Shown here one piece after another: positions 50,701-61,501 of a stretch of 64,000 bases of DNA. The notes beneath the pieces are model-generated. The model did not search any database and was not told the origin of the DNA. It saw only the letters and a list, made by a program, of their open reading frames with translations. Positions within the stretch are counted from its first letter, which is position 1. Every line of letters begins with the position of its first letter. The translations under genes and the position numbers were made by a program. Source of the stretch: Mya arenaria (taxonomy: Eukaryota > Mollusca > Bivalvia > Myida > Myidae); contig NC_069126.1 of the NCBI RefSeq assembly GCF_026914265.1, positions 34,267,225 to 34,331,224 of the forward strand, in the 5' to 3' direction.

Positions 50701-53700
50701 TGGTATGTATCATAAAACTATAACTAAAACTAAAACACATACATTGAACATCCACATGAACGTTTTCAATATCGCGACCATGTATTTCTGGACATCCAGT
50801 CGGGTGCATAATATTTTCAGCAAAACATGTAAATACACCTTCTTCTGTTCGAGATATATTCTGTATGATGAGGTATTGATCAGATGTATCTCTGTAAGGC
50901 TGTTCTGTACTGGTCCAAGACAATGATGTGACATTTGGGTTTCCCGGTTTTGAGTCACAAGATAAACTGATGTTACTACCTTCAAGGACCACAACTGGTG
51001 TTGTACGTCTTGTTATCTTTGGTGGATCTAAAACATAACATTCTTTAAATGTTCTTCAGAAAGTTTCGTCAATACATTTATAAAAAACTATAAAGACTAA
51101 TCCAGACATTTGAAGAAAGACCCTTCCGTTTCACAATATATATCCGAGGAATGACATGGTCAGCGATCCCAAATGGCCAAATATATATTAACTTCATAAA
51201 TGCCACCCCTTCCTCCTTCATTTCCGGTTTTGCAATTGTCAAGCTAAGACTTTTAACGCTGCATAAACGACACCCTACGACCTGTTTTTAAATGAGACTG
51301 TTACTGACACTGAAATCTTCGAAGCTAGTTTACCCAAAATATATATATTATATACTCGCATACATCTTACATCATACAGCATTCAATTATTTAGGATTAA
51401 ATGAATTTAAGGAATTGCGGAATTTATGTCACTATCGGGGATAAAAACGCAATTGGACTGGTCAAAGTACGCGTGGAGTCCTTCGAACTCCATACACTTA
51501 AACCACTCCAACTGCGTTCAAACCCCGATAATGACATCAATCCCGCAATTCCCCCCTAATAACAGAGCATAGTTTTGGGAGCCGTTTCATCAAGAGTCCT
51601 AGGAGCGATTTTTTACTAAGGATATATTTTCAACGGTGGTACTTCGTTGTACAAAACCGCACCTAAGCATTAAATCGCTCAAAAGCTTTTTGTTAAAATG
51701 GCATCTTAATCCTGCCTTCTTTAAAGTGACACTCTTATTCAAAATCAATACATACACATGTATAACAAACATAAATTTTGACTGATACACCTTAAACTAC
51801 TTACCAAATAATGCATTTATGGAAAATAATAATTACTGATAACAAGATTGTAACCGTGTATTTAATAGCAGAAAGCGCAAAAACATTAAATGATTGGTGA
51901 ATGCTAAAATATGTACTGTGTTTTATGCTCATTTCTTTCAAATTACACTCGCTATCCTTCATGAGAACCATTGTTCGACATTTATTCATCCATTTGGAAT
52001 ATTAAAAAAAAGTTTTAATTGTTGTAAATCTTACATTGGAATAAGAGTGCATCTTTAATTGTTATCCCTCTTCTGATTTTTTTTCTTCTGCGGGAAAATA
52101 TCATTAGCAAAATCTCTGCTGTAAATAACAGCCACGCAAGAAGGCAACTTAAACAACACTAAATGCTAACAAAACCTTAACGTGAGTTTTTAACATAAAT
52201 TATGTTCTTACACAAAACGTCAAGGTGAAAACTTGAAGTAACCGACGATGCAATACTCTTTCCATTCGAAGCGTCCATGATATTGTTGGCAGTGCAGAAA
52301 TACTCGAAGGCGTGATGTTCCGACACATTTTTTATAAAAAGTTTACTTGACTGTAAACTGTCTGACCAGAAGTAAGTCGGTGGGGGATTTCCGCTGGAAG
52401 AACAGTCGATATCCACTGTATTACCGCGAACAACTTTAATGAACCTTCCATTTTCGACACCCTTGTTTCTACATGTGTTTATTTGGAATAAAGGAGGGGT
52501 AGGTGGATCTGAAATGGAAACATTTGATAAAGGTGAGTTTACATACACAGAATGCAAAGAAATCATTGTAAATTGACATGAACGATACAAACATAAACAT
52601 CCACTTTGAGTTAAGGGCTAGTTATTATATGCTGTTTAATCGTTTCGTATCAGTGGGAAAAGGGTGTTCGATGCAGTGCAGACGATTATATGTGGTGTAT
52701 TAACAACCGGATGGGCTGCTTTTCGATGAAAATCAATATTTACTTTTTTGGATAAGCCACAAGTAAAGAAAAAGAATAACTTTGGCAAGTCTTATATAAT
52801 CAATGTGTGCTATTCTCTTTTATGAACATACGTTTTCTTTTCAAACTTAACAAGCTCATTCATATTACAATATCACTATTAAATTAGAATGTTAAAGTAA
52901 TTGATATATTTTTTTACACAATCAATACGGTTTTGAACAGCGTTCAATCGATACAGAATTAAAATATAATATAATCAATAGTATGTTAATTTGATATAAT
53001 AGTATTGTAATGGTTTAATTTAATGCTAATGTTATCCTACAATTTACAAAAAAAAATTATGTTCTTTTCTTGTAACGATGTACGTCTCCCGTTCAGTATA
53101 TCACTGATATTTATCCCTGTGCTTTCATACAGGATATTGATTAAATGTTTGGCGACTCGGCTTAACGATGTAGCTTCTATTATTTCATTATATATTTCGA
53201 GATATGTTGCGGTTTTCGCTTTGGTATAGTTTGCAATTATGAATTTGAAATTCGAACAGTTCTAACAATGAAATTAGCTATTCATACGCCAACAAACGAC
53301 TAAATACAACAACAATCCAACAGTGAATATGGAGATTAAACGTAGCGTCTTTTTCCGTCCGTTATTGCTCATAACCTGGCGACATAGTCGTTTCGATACA
53401 TTATATATATAGAATCGCTTGTGGTATGTCTTGGTAACGTCGGATGCTAGAGAAACATTCACTAATCCGTGTGTTATAGTCTTCGTTCCAATTTTGCAGA
53501 TAGGTTTGTAAGGTGGATTACAAAGTTCGTAAATAAAATTTAAATTGTACTTAAACAGAGGTATTTAAAAAAACACACAATCATCTTAAAGTGACGCTAA
53601 TATTTAAAATCATTAAATATACGTACATAATGCATGTATATAGACATCCTCAACACTTGTCCATCCAAGATCGTGCGATGCTGTACAGGTACAAATGGAA

Positions 53701-56700
53701 TCGTTGTTCAATTCTGCCTTCCAAGTAACTGCACTTATTGCACCCGAAGAATCGTTGAACTTTATCTGGTTTCCATTGTAGCAAGACCAATGTAAGTCTG
53801 CATATGGATTACCGCCTTTGATAGAGCATTCCAGTCTCTGTATTGTTGGTGAATTTCGGATCATATAAAAATCACGGCCACCGCTAATCAAAATCCCAGT
53901 CGTCGGCAGAACTAAATAGCATACAGTTTATTCATTATCTAAAATTTAACATTCGTCTTTTGGTTGCAAAACATTTGCGTAAGTTCATAAAGTACACTAT
54001 TATTACTTAACAGGTCCACTCTCAAAATTGTATTTACAACGCTCAAATATACAATTTATATTGCATTTCTAAAGACTTTGGTTTGAAATGTGAAATCGTG
54101 TCGATCGTAAATTTCAGCCTACTTTATAATGTTATCAATTAGTTTTATAAGTAAGATAGATTCGCGTTTTTTTGTTGTTTTTTTTTCTTTTTTTTTTTTT
54201 CTTTTTTTTTTTTTTTGGGGGGGGGGGGGTGGGGGGGGGGGGGTGCAACTAGTCCTCAGTGTTAACATGTATTGTTAAAAATCGTGTGTCAGTGCTTGAA
54301 AGCGTCAAGTGTGATACTGTACTTCACCGATGATAGCCGAAGAAAATGAGTCTGCTAGTACAATATATTCGTAAATGAAACTGGACGTTTTGTTTTGATA
54401 AAACCAATAATTTTGGACATTCTGTACAAATTTGGAAGTTTCTTGAGGTTTTTCTTAACCACAGAGTAAGCAACAGGAACATTTCGTATTAGCGCACAAA
54501 TTATTCATCAGTATATCTAGTGAACCATTTTTAAGCTTCAAAGATATTATCCACACCATGAAAGCATTTCAATTTGCCTCTCCAGGTAACTTGGCAAAGT
54601 ACATTTCCCTCATGTCAATAGTCTCGTACAGTATTTTCAATACTCTTTTTTTAATGTTTTATATGTTGGGTAATAAAAGCACATTTAATGATCTGCATTA
54701 TTTAATAAATATACTTATGTTTCACTATAAAGCTGTGACAAAAAATCTACACTTTTCTTAAACATAATTCTATTACGAGTGGTGTTCATCATATAATGTA
54801 ACATAACTTGTAAAGGTCAGAAAATATATCAATGTCTAGGTATTATATTAAAACCTTTTTCGATCCATCAATCATTCCTCTATATACCTTAAAAATATGT
54901 TTTTAATACAACGGGATTCGACTGTTATTATGTTGGTTATGAAGAGCCTTTCTATGGTATGAAAAAAAAATGTGTGAAAGTTTTGGCCAAAGACCCCTAG
55001 AAAAAGTCCCTCATACAATTTACATATAATTTGTATAAGTTTATAGAAATTGTGATTACCCTAAATGTAATGGTGAATCATGTTACACTACATATTGAAC
55101 AACCCTTGTAATATATACATGAAGAATAGCGTTCGGTCGTGTCAATCATTATTTTGTATTATACATTGCGGTGTCAACTCGATGTATGCCCTGCCTGTAT
55201 ACAGAATAATGCTTTAGATCCATTGGACTGCAAGTAATTCGCATATTTTGACTTAAAATGAAAATAGCTTTGCTTTTGTGTACAAATAATCTGCGTTTAT
55301 AAGAATGCAGCAAACTATGAAATATGAATCTGTTTTGATTTTTTTTCTTCGTGTTCATTGTTGTTTAAAATAACTGTGAGAACAATTCGAAACTAGAGGG
55401 CAAAGGTGGCCCTTTACGCTCAGGGGGCAAATGGTCTCCTCAAGGCCTTCATTATTATGGTTTCGGAGAACGTTTTTTTAAGTTTGTTTTTATGCATATC
55501 AATGTAAAGCTGGCTCCGATCTTGACCATGTTTTAGTATAACCATCATGGCTTGATGAAGGGTCACCTGAGAAAATGTTTTGAAATTAAAATGAAATCTT
55601 GCCAGTGATTTTGAGAAAAAGTTATTTAAAGTTTACCATGAAGTGGGAAACCACCCCGGCCATTTTTTTTACGAACCAATATTTCTTGAAGGACTTTCAT
55701 AAAGAGCTACCTTAGGACCATTTTTGTGGATTTTCTTTTAAATCTAGAAATCTGGCCGACGGTTTCTGAAGAGAAGTTTACCATAAAGTCGTGCAGTGAA
55801 ATCTAGCCTAGCCCACTGTCGGCCAAGAATTTTACGAACTATCATGGCTTAAATGATTTTGACAAGAGGCAACCTTATATACATTCAAATATTTCTGTGA
55901 ACATAGTTCAAAATCTGGCCAGCGGTTTCTGAGATGAAGGTTTTTGAAGTTTTCGTTAAAGTACGTCATACAGTAAAAACTAGCCCCGCACCCTGTCTGC
56001 AAAGTATTAAACGAACGACCTTTTCTTGAAGGAATTAAATAAGAGACCACATCAGGAACATCTATGAAATTATTTTAAAATCTGGTATCAATTTCTGAGG
56101 GGTGAATTTCAATAAAAGACATATTGTGAAATCTAGCCCCGACCCCTGTCGACAAAATTATTTACGAACCAACATGGCTTTAAGGAATTCGAAAGAGAGT
56201 CTCCTAAGGAACATTTTATGTATATATAGTCAAATAGTGAAAACACTTTTGAAAATCTTATTTTTGAAATCTGGCCAACGGTTTCCGAGAAGAAGATTTT
56301 CAAACTTTCCCCTTTAATTGCCATGTCAACCAGAGTTCTACATGAAACCATTTGTTTTTGAAAATCTAAAAGAGGTCCATCCAAGGAAAATTCTTGCGAA
56401 ATTTGGTTGCTAAGTGGTTAAGGAGGAGAAGTTGTTTGAAGAACAATGTAGACGACGGATGGTGGACGTCTGACCACATATGACGACAAACAACAATGGA
56501 CGACAGACAGTCCCCTATTTCAACAATTCACAATTGAGTGCTTAGGTGAGCCAAAGCTAATGTTTAGAAATCAAGACTTATTTATTTATGTTGTCACTTT
56601 AAAGTCACTTTAAAGTCGTGACAATAATGCATCAAGATAAACTGGCTAAATCAAGGTCATAATACATTTGTCGAAATGACAACAAATAAGTAGTTTCAAA

Positions 56701-59700
56701 TTCAGGGTCAGATCAAATCAATTTGACATAATTTGCACCTTAATTTAGATATGTTTTGACCAGGGATGGCAGGGATGGAAATCGAAACAATATCATATAA
56801 AGGTAATCTAGTTGAACATGTGTGCTTAATTGGCAATGGTTAAGTAGTGTTTCAAATCTAACCGTGCCAGTTAGCAGCTGCCATTTTAGATTAAACCTAA
56901 CAACTGTGTGAAACTTCAAGCATATTTAATATAGGTTAATAGTTGCAAAAAAACAGAATTAACCTATATCATGTAGGTAGGCATGATATTATATTAATAA
57001 CATGCATATATAATTGTAAAAAGGCATACCCCTCACGTAATATGACCTTGTAGTATGTGCAACAAAGTATTTACATGCATATACATCGCACCTCGTACTT
57101 TCCGATACAAAAAGATTTAAACGCATATCCATATCAAGTAAGACCAGTCAGACAAATGCATTCAATGCCTTGTGATTCTTTTCAGAGTGCATCGTTAAGT
57201 ACATCCGGGTATTTTCAAATTAATAACAAAAAATAACATCTTTTTTTGGTACAATACATAATCAAACATTTTAAATCGTATACTATACATATTGGTAAGG
57301 AGATATTGCGAAAGCTCAACCAACAGCTTAATTGACTAAGTTAATTGTTCAAAAGTGCCAATGGCCCCTTTCAATGGCTGAAGTAATATTTTCTTCATTA
57401 ATAAAAATATATATTAAATTTTACCGAATGATCTAAAAAAAAATAAGTGAACGATGAATGGAATGGTTCAGTGTAAGAAACACACAAATACATTACTTAC
57501 ATCTAACATCTAGTTGAATCCTCCTACTGATTTTGAGTTCTGAGTTCACATTTCTGGCTCGGCAATAAATCACCCTTCGGTTGTGGGACCTGTTTACGTT
57601 GAGTGTCAAATTGCTCGTTACAGAGAACGTCTTGTCAGATTCGCCCTTAATAGCTTGACTTATATTATAAACAATCTGCACATCGTCAATTGATGTAGAA
57701 AGGATGGAGTTATCCCAAAACCAAGTAATGTTTGCTGCGGGAATACCATTTGCTTGACAAACAAGAGACGCCAGCTTGTTTTCGTTAACAGTTATTCTGT
57801 CTCGAATATATCGCGGTATGCTTGCATATTGAACTGGCACTGAAATAACTCACATTTCTATAATAAACATTCATTAGATACGTATAATCAAAACAATTTC
57901 TGAATTCGTATGTTTACAATTCGTATGAAATAGTTGTATTTTGTTCTGAATGTCGAATATAAACATACCTTTTATTTGGATTTGAACAGAATTGCTAACG
58001 GTTCCACTCAAAAGCCTGCATTGCAGAGGATCACCTTGTATCGTTCGATTTAAACGTTTGCTAACACAGGTAAATATCTTATTACTGACACAGTTACAAT
58101 ATGATAGTATTGAGGGTTCATATATCGTAACATTACACTCTCCTGCATCATAAATGATTAATGCATGAGGTGTGATACCAGGAGTGTAGATCAGTAACGC
58201 ATCCTCCGGTGTTGTGTCTGTTGTGCAATTCACGCTCGCCGTTGAGTTTTCTATCAAAGTGCTTTTATCAATCGTCAATTTAATACCTGAAAGATAAATA
58301 TGCAAAACGTTTCCTTGATATTATAGTAACACTCCCAAAAGCCAAACATCTAAAGATTAAATTAGAGATACAGAGCTATGAGTGGCATGCAACGTCAAAG
58401 TACAACAAAGCAAGACCGATCAACATTACACGTATCGTTATCAATTAATGTTTCAGTGACCGCCTTTAAACGGTCAGCGGTTTTAATAATCGTTTTTCAG
58501 ACATAATCCTGACCGAAAACAAATCAAAACATTTTATTTTTTATAAAACTTTTAACGTAAGTCGTACAAGGATCACACCACTTGCATTTTCTGGAGAAAG
58601 ATGGTTATTATTTAACAATTGATAAAATGGTTCTGTGTGTGCCACGATATATCAAATAATAACAATTTATCATTTTCAATGACCAATTGTACTTTTTGCT
58701 ATGCATTAGGGACTGTTTCGATACCGTGTTTGACGCTTTCTCTAAAATGAAATCTGTCAAGTAATTTATCATGTATTGTTGGGTCTAATAAAACAATTGT
58801 CGTTCAAGATCGTACGGGATGTTATTTAACCGTAGGTAAAGCGCTATACATTGTATTTATCCATCTTTGATGCGCAGCAATATTGTACAAGGAGTCAGCC
58901 ATGATTTTCTTCTGAAGACAACGAACGGTGTCTGAAAATATATTCCGGAAAAAGTTCCGTACAGCGAGATTTGCAAGGAAAATTGCTCCGGTGTTAATGA
59001 ATGGTAAGTATGGATGTCAACGAATAATTATGCAGCGTAGATTAACGTAACGATATATCAAGCCTTTGATTGCTGATGTCTGCAATCTCGTTCTAGTGTG
59101 TTGGCGACGATGTATTCGTCGTTTTGGCGCCCTGTATTTGTCATAAGTCATAATGAGATTGAAGAACTAAGCCATGATAGGGAACAGTAATGTGAACATT
59201 TTTTTAATCAGTTTAAACTGTTCATATTCTGAATTGCGCAGACACAGTTTATAAAGAGTGACCAGTATTGATTATACTGATGATCAAAAAGTAGTAAAAT
59301 ATACTCATCGTTTGTAAAAAGTTCATTCATCAGTATAACTCATTTGCAAAATGACTTTAAAAAAGTGTATATAATACATTTCTCCCCTCATCCCATTCCT
59401 ACCGCCAACAGACGAATTAAAAGGGATGAAGGTGTTTTATAATTGGCTTTGAATTGAATGATAATGATCTTATTATATTTAAACGGATTGGATATGAGCA
59501 TCATAATATTTCTGTTTAATTATTTTGATTGATGGAATATGTTTTATATTCTGAAATTTTATGAGCAATTAACCCTTTAAATTACTTTTCCTTATCAATA
59601 ATTTGTTCTTGTCAAACGAAATCAAAATATTTATCATTATTAAAACCGCAAGCCCACGGAATCTCCCATTATCCGACTTTATCAGCGTTAGGTAAATAAC

Positions 59701-60246
59701 CAAATATGCCTTGTACAAACAGACACAGGCCTTTATATCTAAAAATATTTAAAATAGGTTTTAGTATCGTATTTCATTGAACCAAGTGATTGATTTTACA
59801 CAACAAAACTAATTTTCAAATTATTGTGATTATCATTAAGTTAACCTCATTAAAAGGTCTCATTAGTCTACAACATTACAAAAATTAACTCAAAACCTTT
59901 GATTGTTATGCATTTCGAACTCCTGTATGGAAACGAACTCGGCAATGTTGACCGCGTATATGTACCGTTCCTTCAAATATTGCTATAAATAATCCATGCA
60001 TACGCATGTAAGCCTATCTTTGATGCATTCTGTTGAACGTTTAATAAACTACAAAAAGATTGATGAAGTTAAAAAAATGGCATCTTGTTGATTGAACACA
60101 ACGTTCAATACTTGCAACCGTCGTGTTACAACCACATTTTCTTTTGTAATATACAATAATATTTAAGTGAAGTTTATTACATATAAATAACACATACCGT
60201 ATGTCGTACAAAAAGCAAATCCAAAAAGAAATGTAAGTATATCCAT
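39513..60246 (-). CDS. Receptor-type protein tyrosine phosphatase with seven Ig-like domains, complete, 26 exons
   Basis: Exons: 60246-60198, 58286-57969, 57839-57501, 53911-53627, 52508-52212, 51027-50743, 48834-48559, 47307-46996, 46803-46669, 45595-45562, 45436-45220, 44925-44838, 44674-44598, 44150-44114, 43951-43854, 43068-42952, 42708-42554, 42273-42138, 42045-41914, 41736-41616, 41173-41112, 40864-40736, 40605-40480, 40386-40256, 40060-39925, 39662-39513. All phases agree and the total is 4,242 nt (1,413 residues). Order: signal peptide, seven Ig-like domains (all phase 1-1 exons), transmembrane helix 736-758, short juxtamembrane stretch, PTP domains D1 (~835-1100) and D2 (~1140-1400). 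It would sit in the plasma membrane and remove phosphate from tyrosines of substrates. Ligand and pathway are unknown. All introns are GT-AG except the one after the transmembrane exon. The assembly is by eye; alternative exons are possible. Confidence 0.93.
39690..39893. repeat. (ATC)n microsatellite filling the last intron of the phosphatase gene
   Basis: Interrupted CAT/ATC triplets run for about 200 bases between exon 26 (ends at 39,662) and exon 25 (39,925). Long open frames over it are repeat artefacts. In the transcript the intron reads as GAT repeats followed by a T-rich tract and TTTGCAG. Confidence 0.95.
41914..45436 (-). CDS. Receptor phosphatase exons 11-19: juxtamembrane part and catalytic domain D1
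   Basis: The juxtamembrane stretch contains Tyr812 in LYGNI, a YxN motif of the type bound by Grb2 SH2 when phosphorylated. D1 shows the phosphotyrosine loop KNRY, then DFINASYID, the short 37-nt exon with KYIAAQG, WRMIHSE, KYWPD, the WPD loop YTSWPD (Asp1007), and the signature VHCSAGVGRTG with catalytic Cys1039. The signature is split by a phase 2 intron inside the Ser codon (AG/T). The Q-loop follows as MVQTKEQY. Every expected catalytic residue is present, so D1 should be active. Confidence 0.92.
46030..46102 (-). repeat. tRNA-like SINE relic beside the inverted exon
   Basis: On the minus strand, 'tagtggtagcgcttgaattt' resembles an A box and 'ggttgttggttcgaacc' contains a near-perfect B box (GGTTCGAACC). 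Arms do not form a full tRNA. It lies about 50 bases from the exon-like segment on the opposite strand at 46,152. Confidence 0.5.
46152..46278 (+). pseudogene. Exon-like segment on the opposite strand inside the phosphatase gene
   Basis: On the plus strand, a T-rich tract ends in catttgacag, then 127 bases are open (phase 1 in, phase 2 out), closed by the strong donor ACAAG/GTAAGT. It encodes a tyrosine-rich hydrophilic peptide with SPVYSKNEE, PPYEQSYDNISYDLEIW and MNTR. It resembles the juxtamembrane segment around PKYEEEQNLYGNIQTKDAFW of exon 11. It lies between the transmembrane exon and exon 10, where a juxtamembrane exon belongs, but reversed. Whether it is transcribed is unknown. It is probably a micro-inverted or duplicated juxtamembrane exon. 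Confidence 0.6.
46669..46803 (-). CDS. Receptor phosphatase exon 9: transmembrane segment
   Basis: Encodes residues 721-765, with a hydrophobic run VVGGPFSALTGVVIIAVVVF to about residue 758, then YRRITSVK as a basic stop-transfer. It enters and leaves in phase 1. The donor is AAAG/GCAAGT, a GC-AG type with otherwise perfect donor consensus. No better GT donor keeps the frame. Confidence 0.88.
46996..58286 (-). CDS. Receptor phosphatase exons 2-8: seven Ig-like domains
   Basis: Each exon is a multiple of three, bounded by phase 1 introns, and carries one domain, as in classic shuffled Ig exons. Domain 1 (17-122) is divergent and cysteine-rich. Domain 2 (123-235) shows LVC, ITWFW and YCRA. Domain 3 (236-330) LEC, LHWSC, CTCTA. 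Domain 4 (331-429) DIDC, YFWSD, YFCTA. Domain 5 (430-524) LSC, LSWTS, FTCFA. Domain 6 (525-616) FAC and FTCVS. Domain 7 (617-720) keeps ITW but has Phe where both disulphide cysteines are expected. Many N-X-S/T sites suggest heavy glycosylation. Confidence 0.88.
51411..51553. repeat. Long hairpin repeat (MITE-like) in a phosphatase intron
   Basis: The left arm starts 'ggaattgcggaatttatgtc' and continues 'actatcggggataaaaacgcaattggactggt'. The right arm, read in reverse complement, starts 'ggaattgcgggattgatgtc' and continues similarly. Arms are about 50 bases with roughly 85 percent pairing. The centre itself pairs (GGAGT...ACTCC). It lies in the intron between exons 5 and 6. Confidence 0.75.
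54166..54244. repeat. Poly-T followed by poly-G tract
   Basis: About 50 bases of near-pure T run directly into a run of G interrupted by a single T, on the plus strand, within the intron between exons 3 and 4 of the phosphatase gene. The G run could form a quadruplex. Such a junction is also a typical place for sequencing or assembly error, so exact lengths are unreliable. Confidence 0.85.
55400..56540. repeat. Degenerate ~165-bp tandem repeat in a phosphatase intron
   Basis: 'gtttctgaggagaagttt'-like segments recur near 55,763, 55,930, 56,094 and 56,282. They alternate with 'aaatctagccccgacccctgtc' and 'ttacgaaccaacatggctt'-like segments. The array ends in a 'gacgac'-rich stretch and 'ggtgagccaaagct'. 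It looks like a dispersed bivalve-type repeat. The open frames across it have no coding support. Confidence 0.7.
60198..60246 (-). CDS. Receptor phosphatase exon 1: signal peptide
   Basis: The ATG at 60,246 opens MDILTFLFGFAFCTTY, a short hydrophobic leader, ending at donor ACG/GTATGT in phase 1. The next exon starts GT ATT in the matching phase. The context of the ATG (gaaATATGG) is acceptable. It lies 1.9 kb upstream of the first Ig exon. Confidence 0.85.
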
Positions 60247-60317
60247 ATTTCGACTGTCAATCGTTCATACATCAGACTAACTGTACTCGAAGTGATGTTT
60301 AAGGTGTCACTGAACGA

Positions 60318-60325
60318 TATTTAAA
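60318..60325 (-). promoter_or_regulatory. Possible TATA-like element of the phosphatase gene
   Basis: TTTAAATA on the minus strand, about 72 bases upstream of the ATG at 60,246, gives room for a short 5' UTR. It is a weak match in AT-rich sequence and could be chance. A further upstream non-coding exon is equally possible. Confidence 0.25.
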
Positions 60326-60984
60326 CGGCATGCAGCACTTACGCCATGAGATGTATAGAAAGCAAGATTGGTAATGTAATACAATATTGATATGCTTTAA
60401 ACAGTCGAGTTTAACAGTCACTGTTTTCTAATGGTATGAATAAAATTAGTAATCATTCAAAACCTTAGTTTCTACCCTCTGAAAGTAAGCCGAATTTGCT
60501 TAAAAAATAACTTCGCATTCGTAATATATCCATCAGTGATAATACATATGTACTTGTTTGTTCCACTAGGCACGTTCAAAGGAAATCTTTCTTATCATAT
60601 ATTTCCCCACATTTGCTAATTGTATTGTTAAGCAAAAACGTTTTTCAAATGTGATTGTTTTGCGATTACTGATATAAGTGTTGATGCCAGTAAATTTTTA
60701 AGAACTGTACGTAAGTATAAAACCATGGATCCTAGAACGTCGTACAGATTGCAAGACTAACTTATGCCTTTGACATTCATTTCGAAAATACTGTCAGATT
60801 CTAAGATCGATACATTGCTTGTACATATAAAGTAAACATCCGTTTATAAAGATCAGAATCTTTGTAAGGTAGCTATGGTTATTAGTATGTATTGCAGTAT
60901 GATAATGCTATTTAATGACACGTTGGTTTAACAAGAATATGCGCAGTTATGATTCATCATTCTTTTTTGCGAATTCAGTAAAAT

Positions 60985-61500
<516 letters not shown>

Positions 61501-61501
<1 letters not shown>

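Noticed and set aside
53274-53462. Minus-strand ORF with a transmembrane-like segment (ISIFTVGLLLYLVVCW) inside a phosphatase intron; considered as an alternative membrane exon
   Set aside because: No acceptor gives the phase needed after exon 4, and the frame closes right after the hydrophobic stretch. Kept only as a curiosity.
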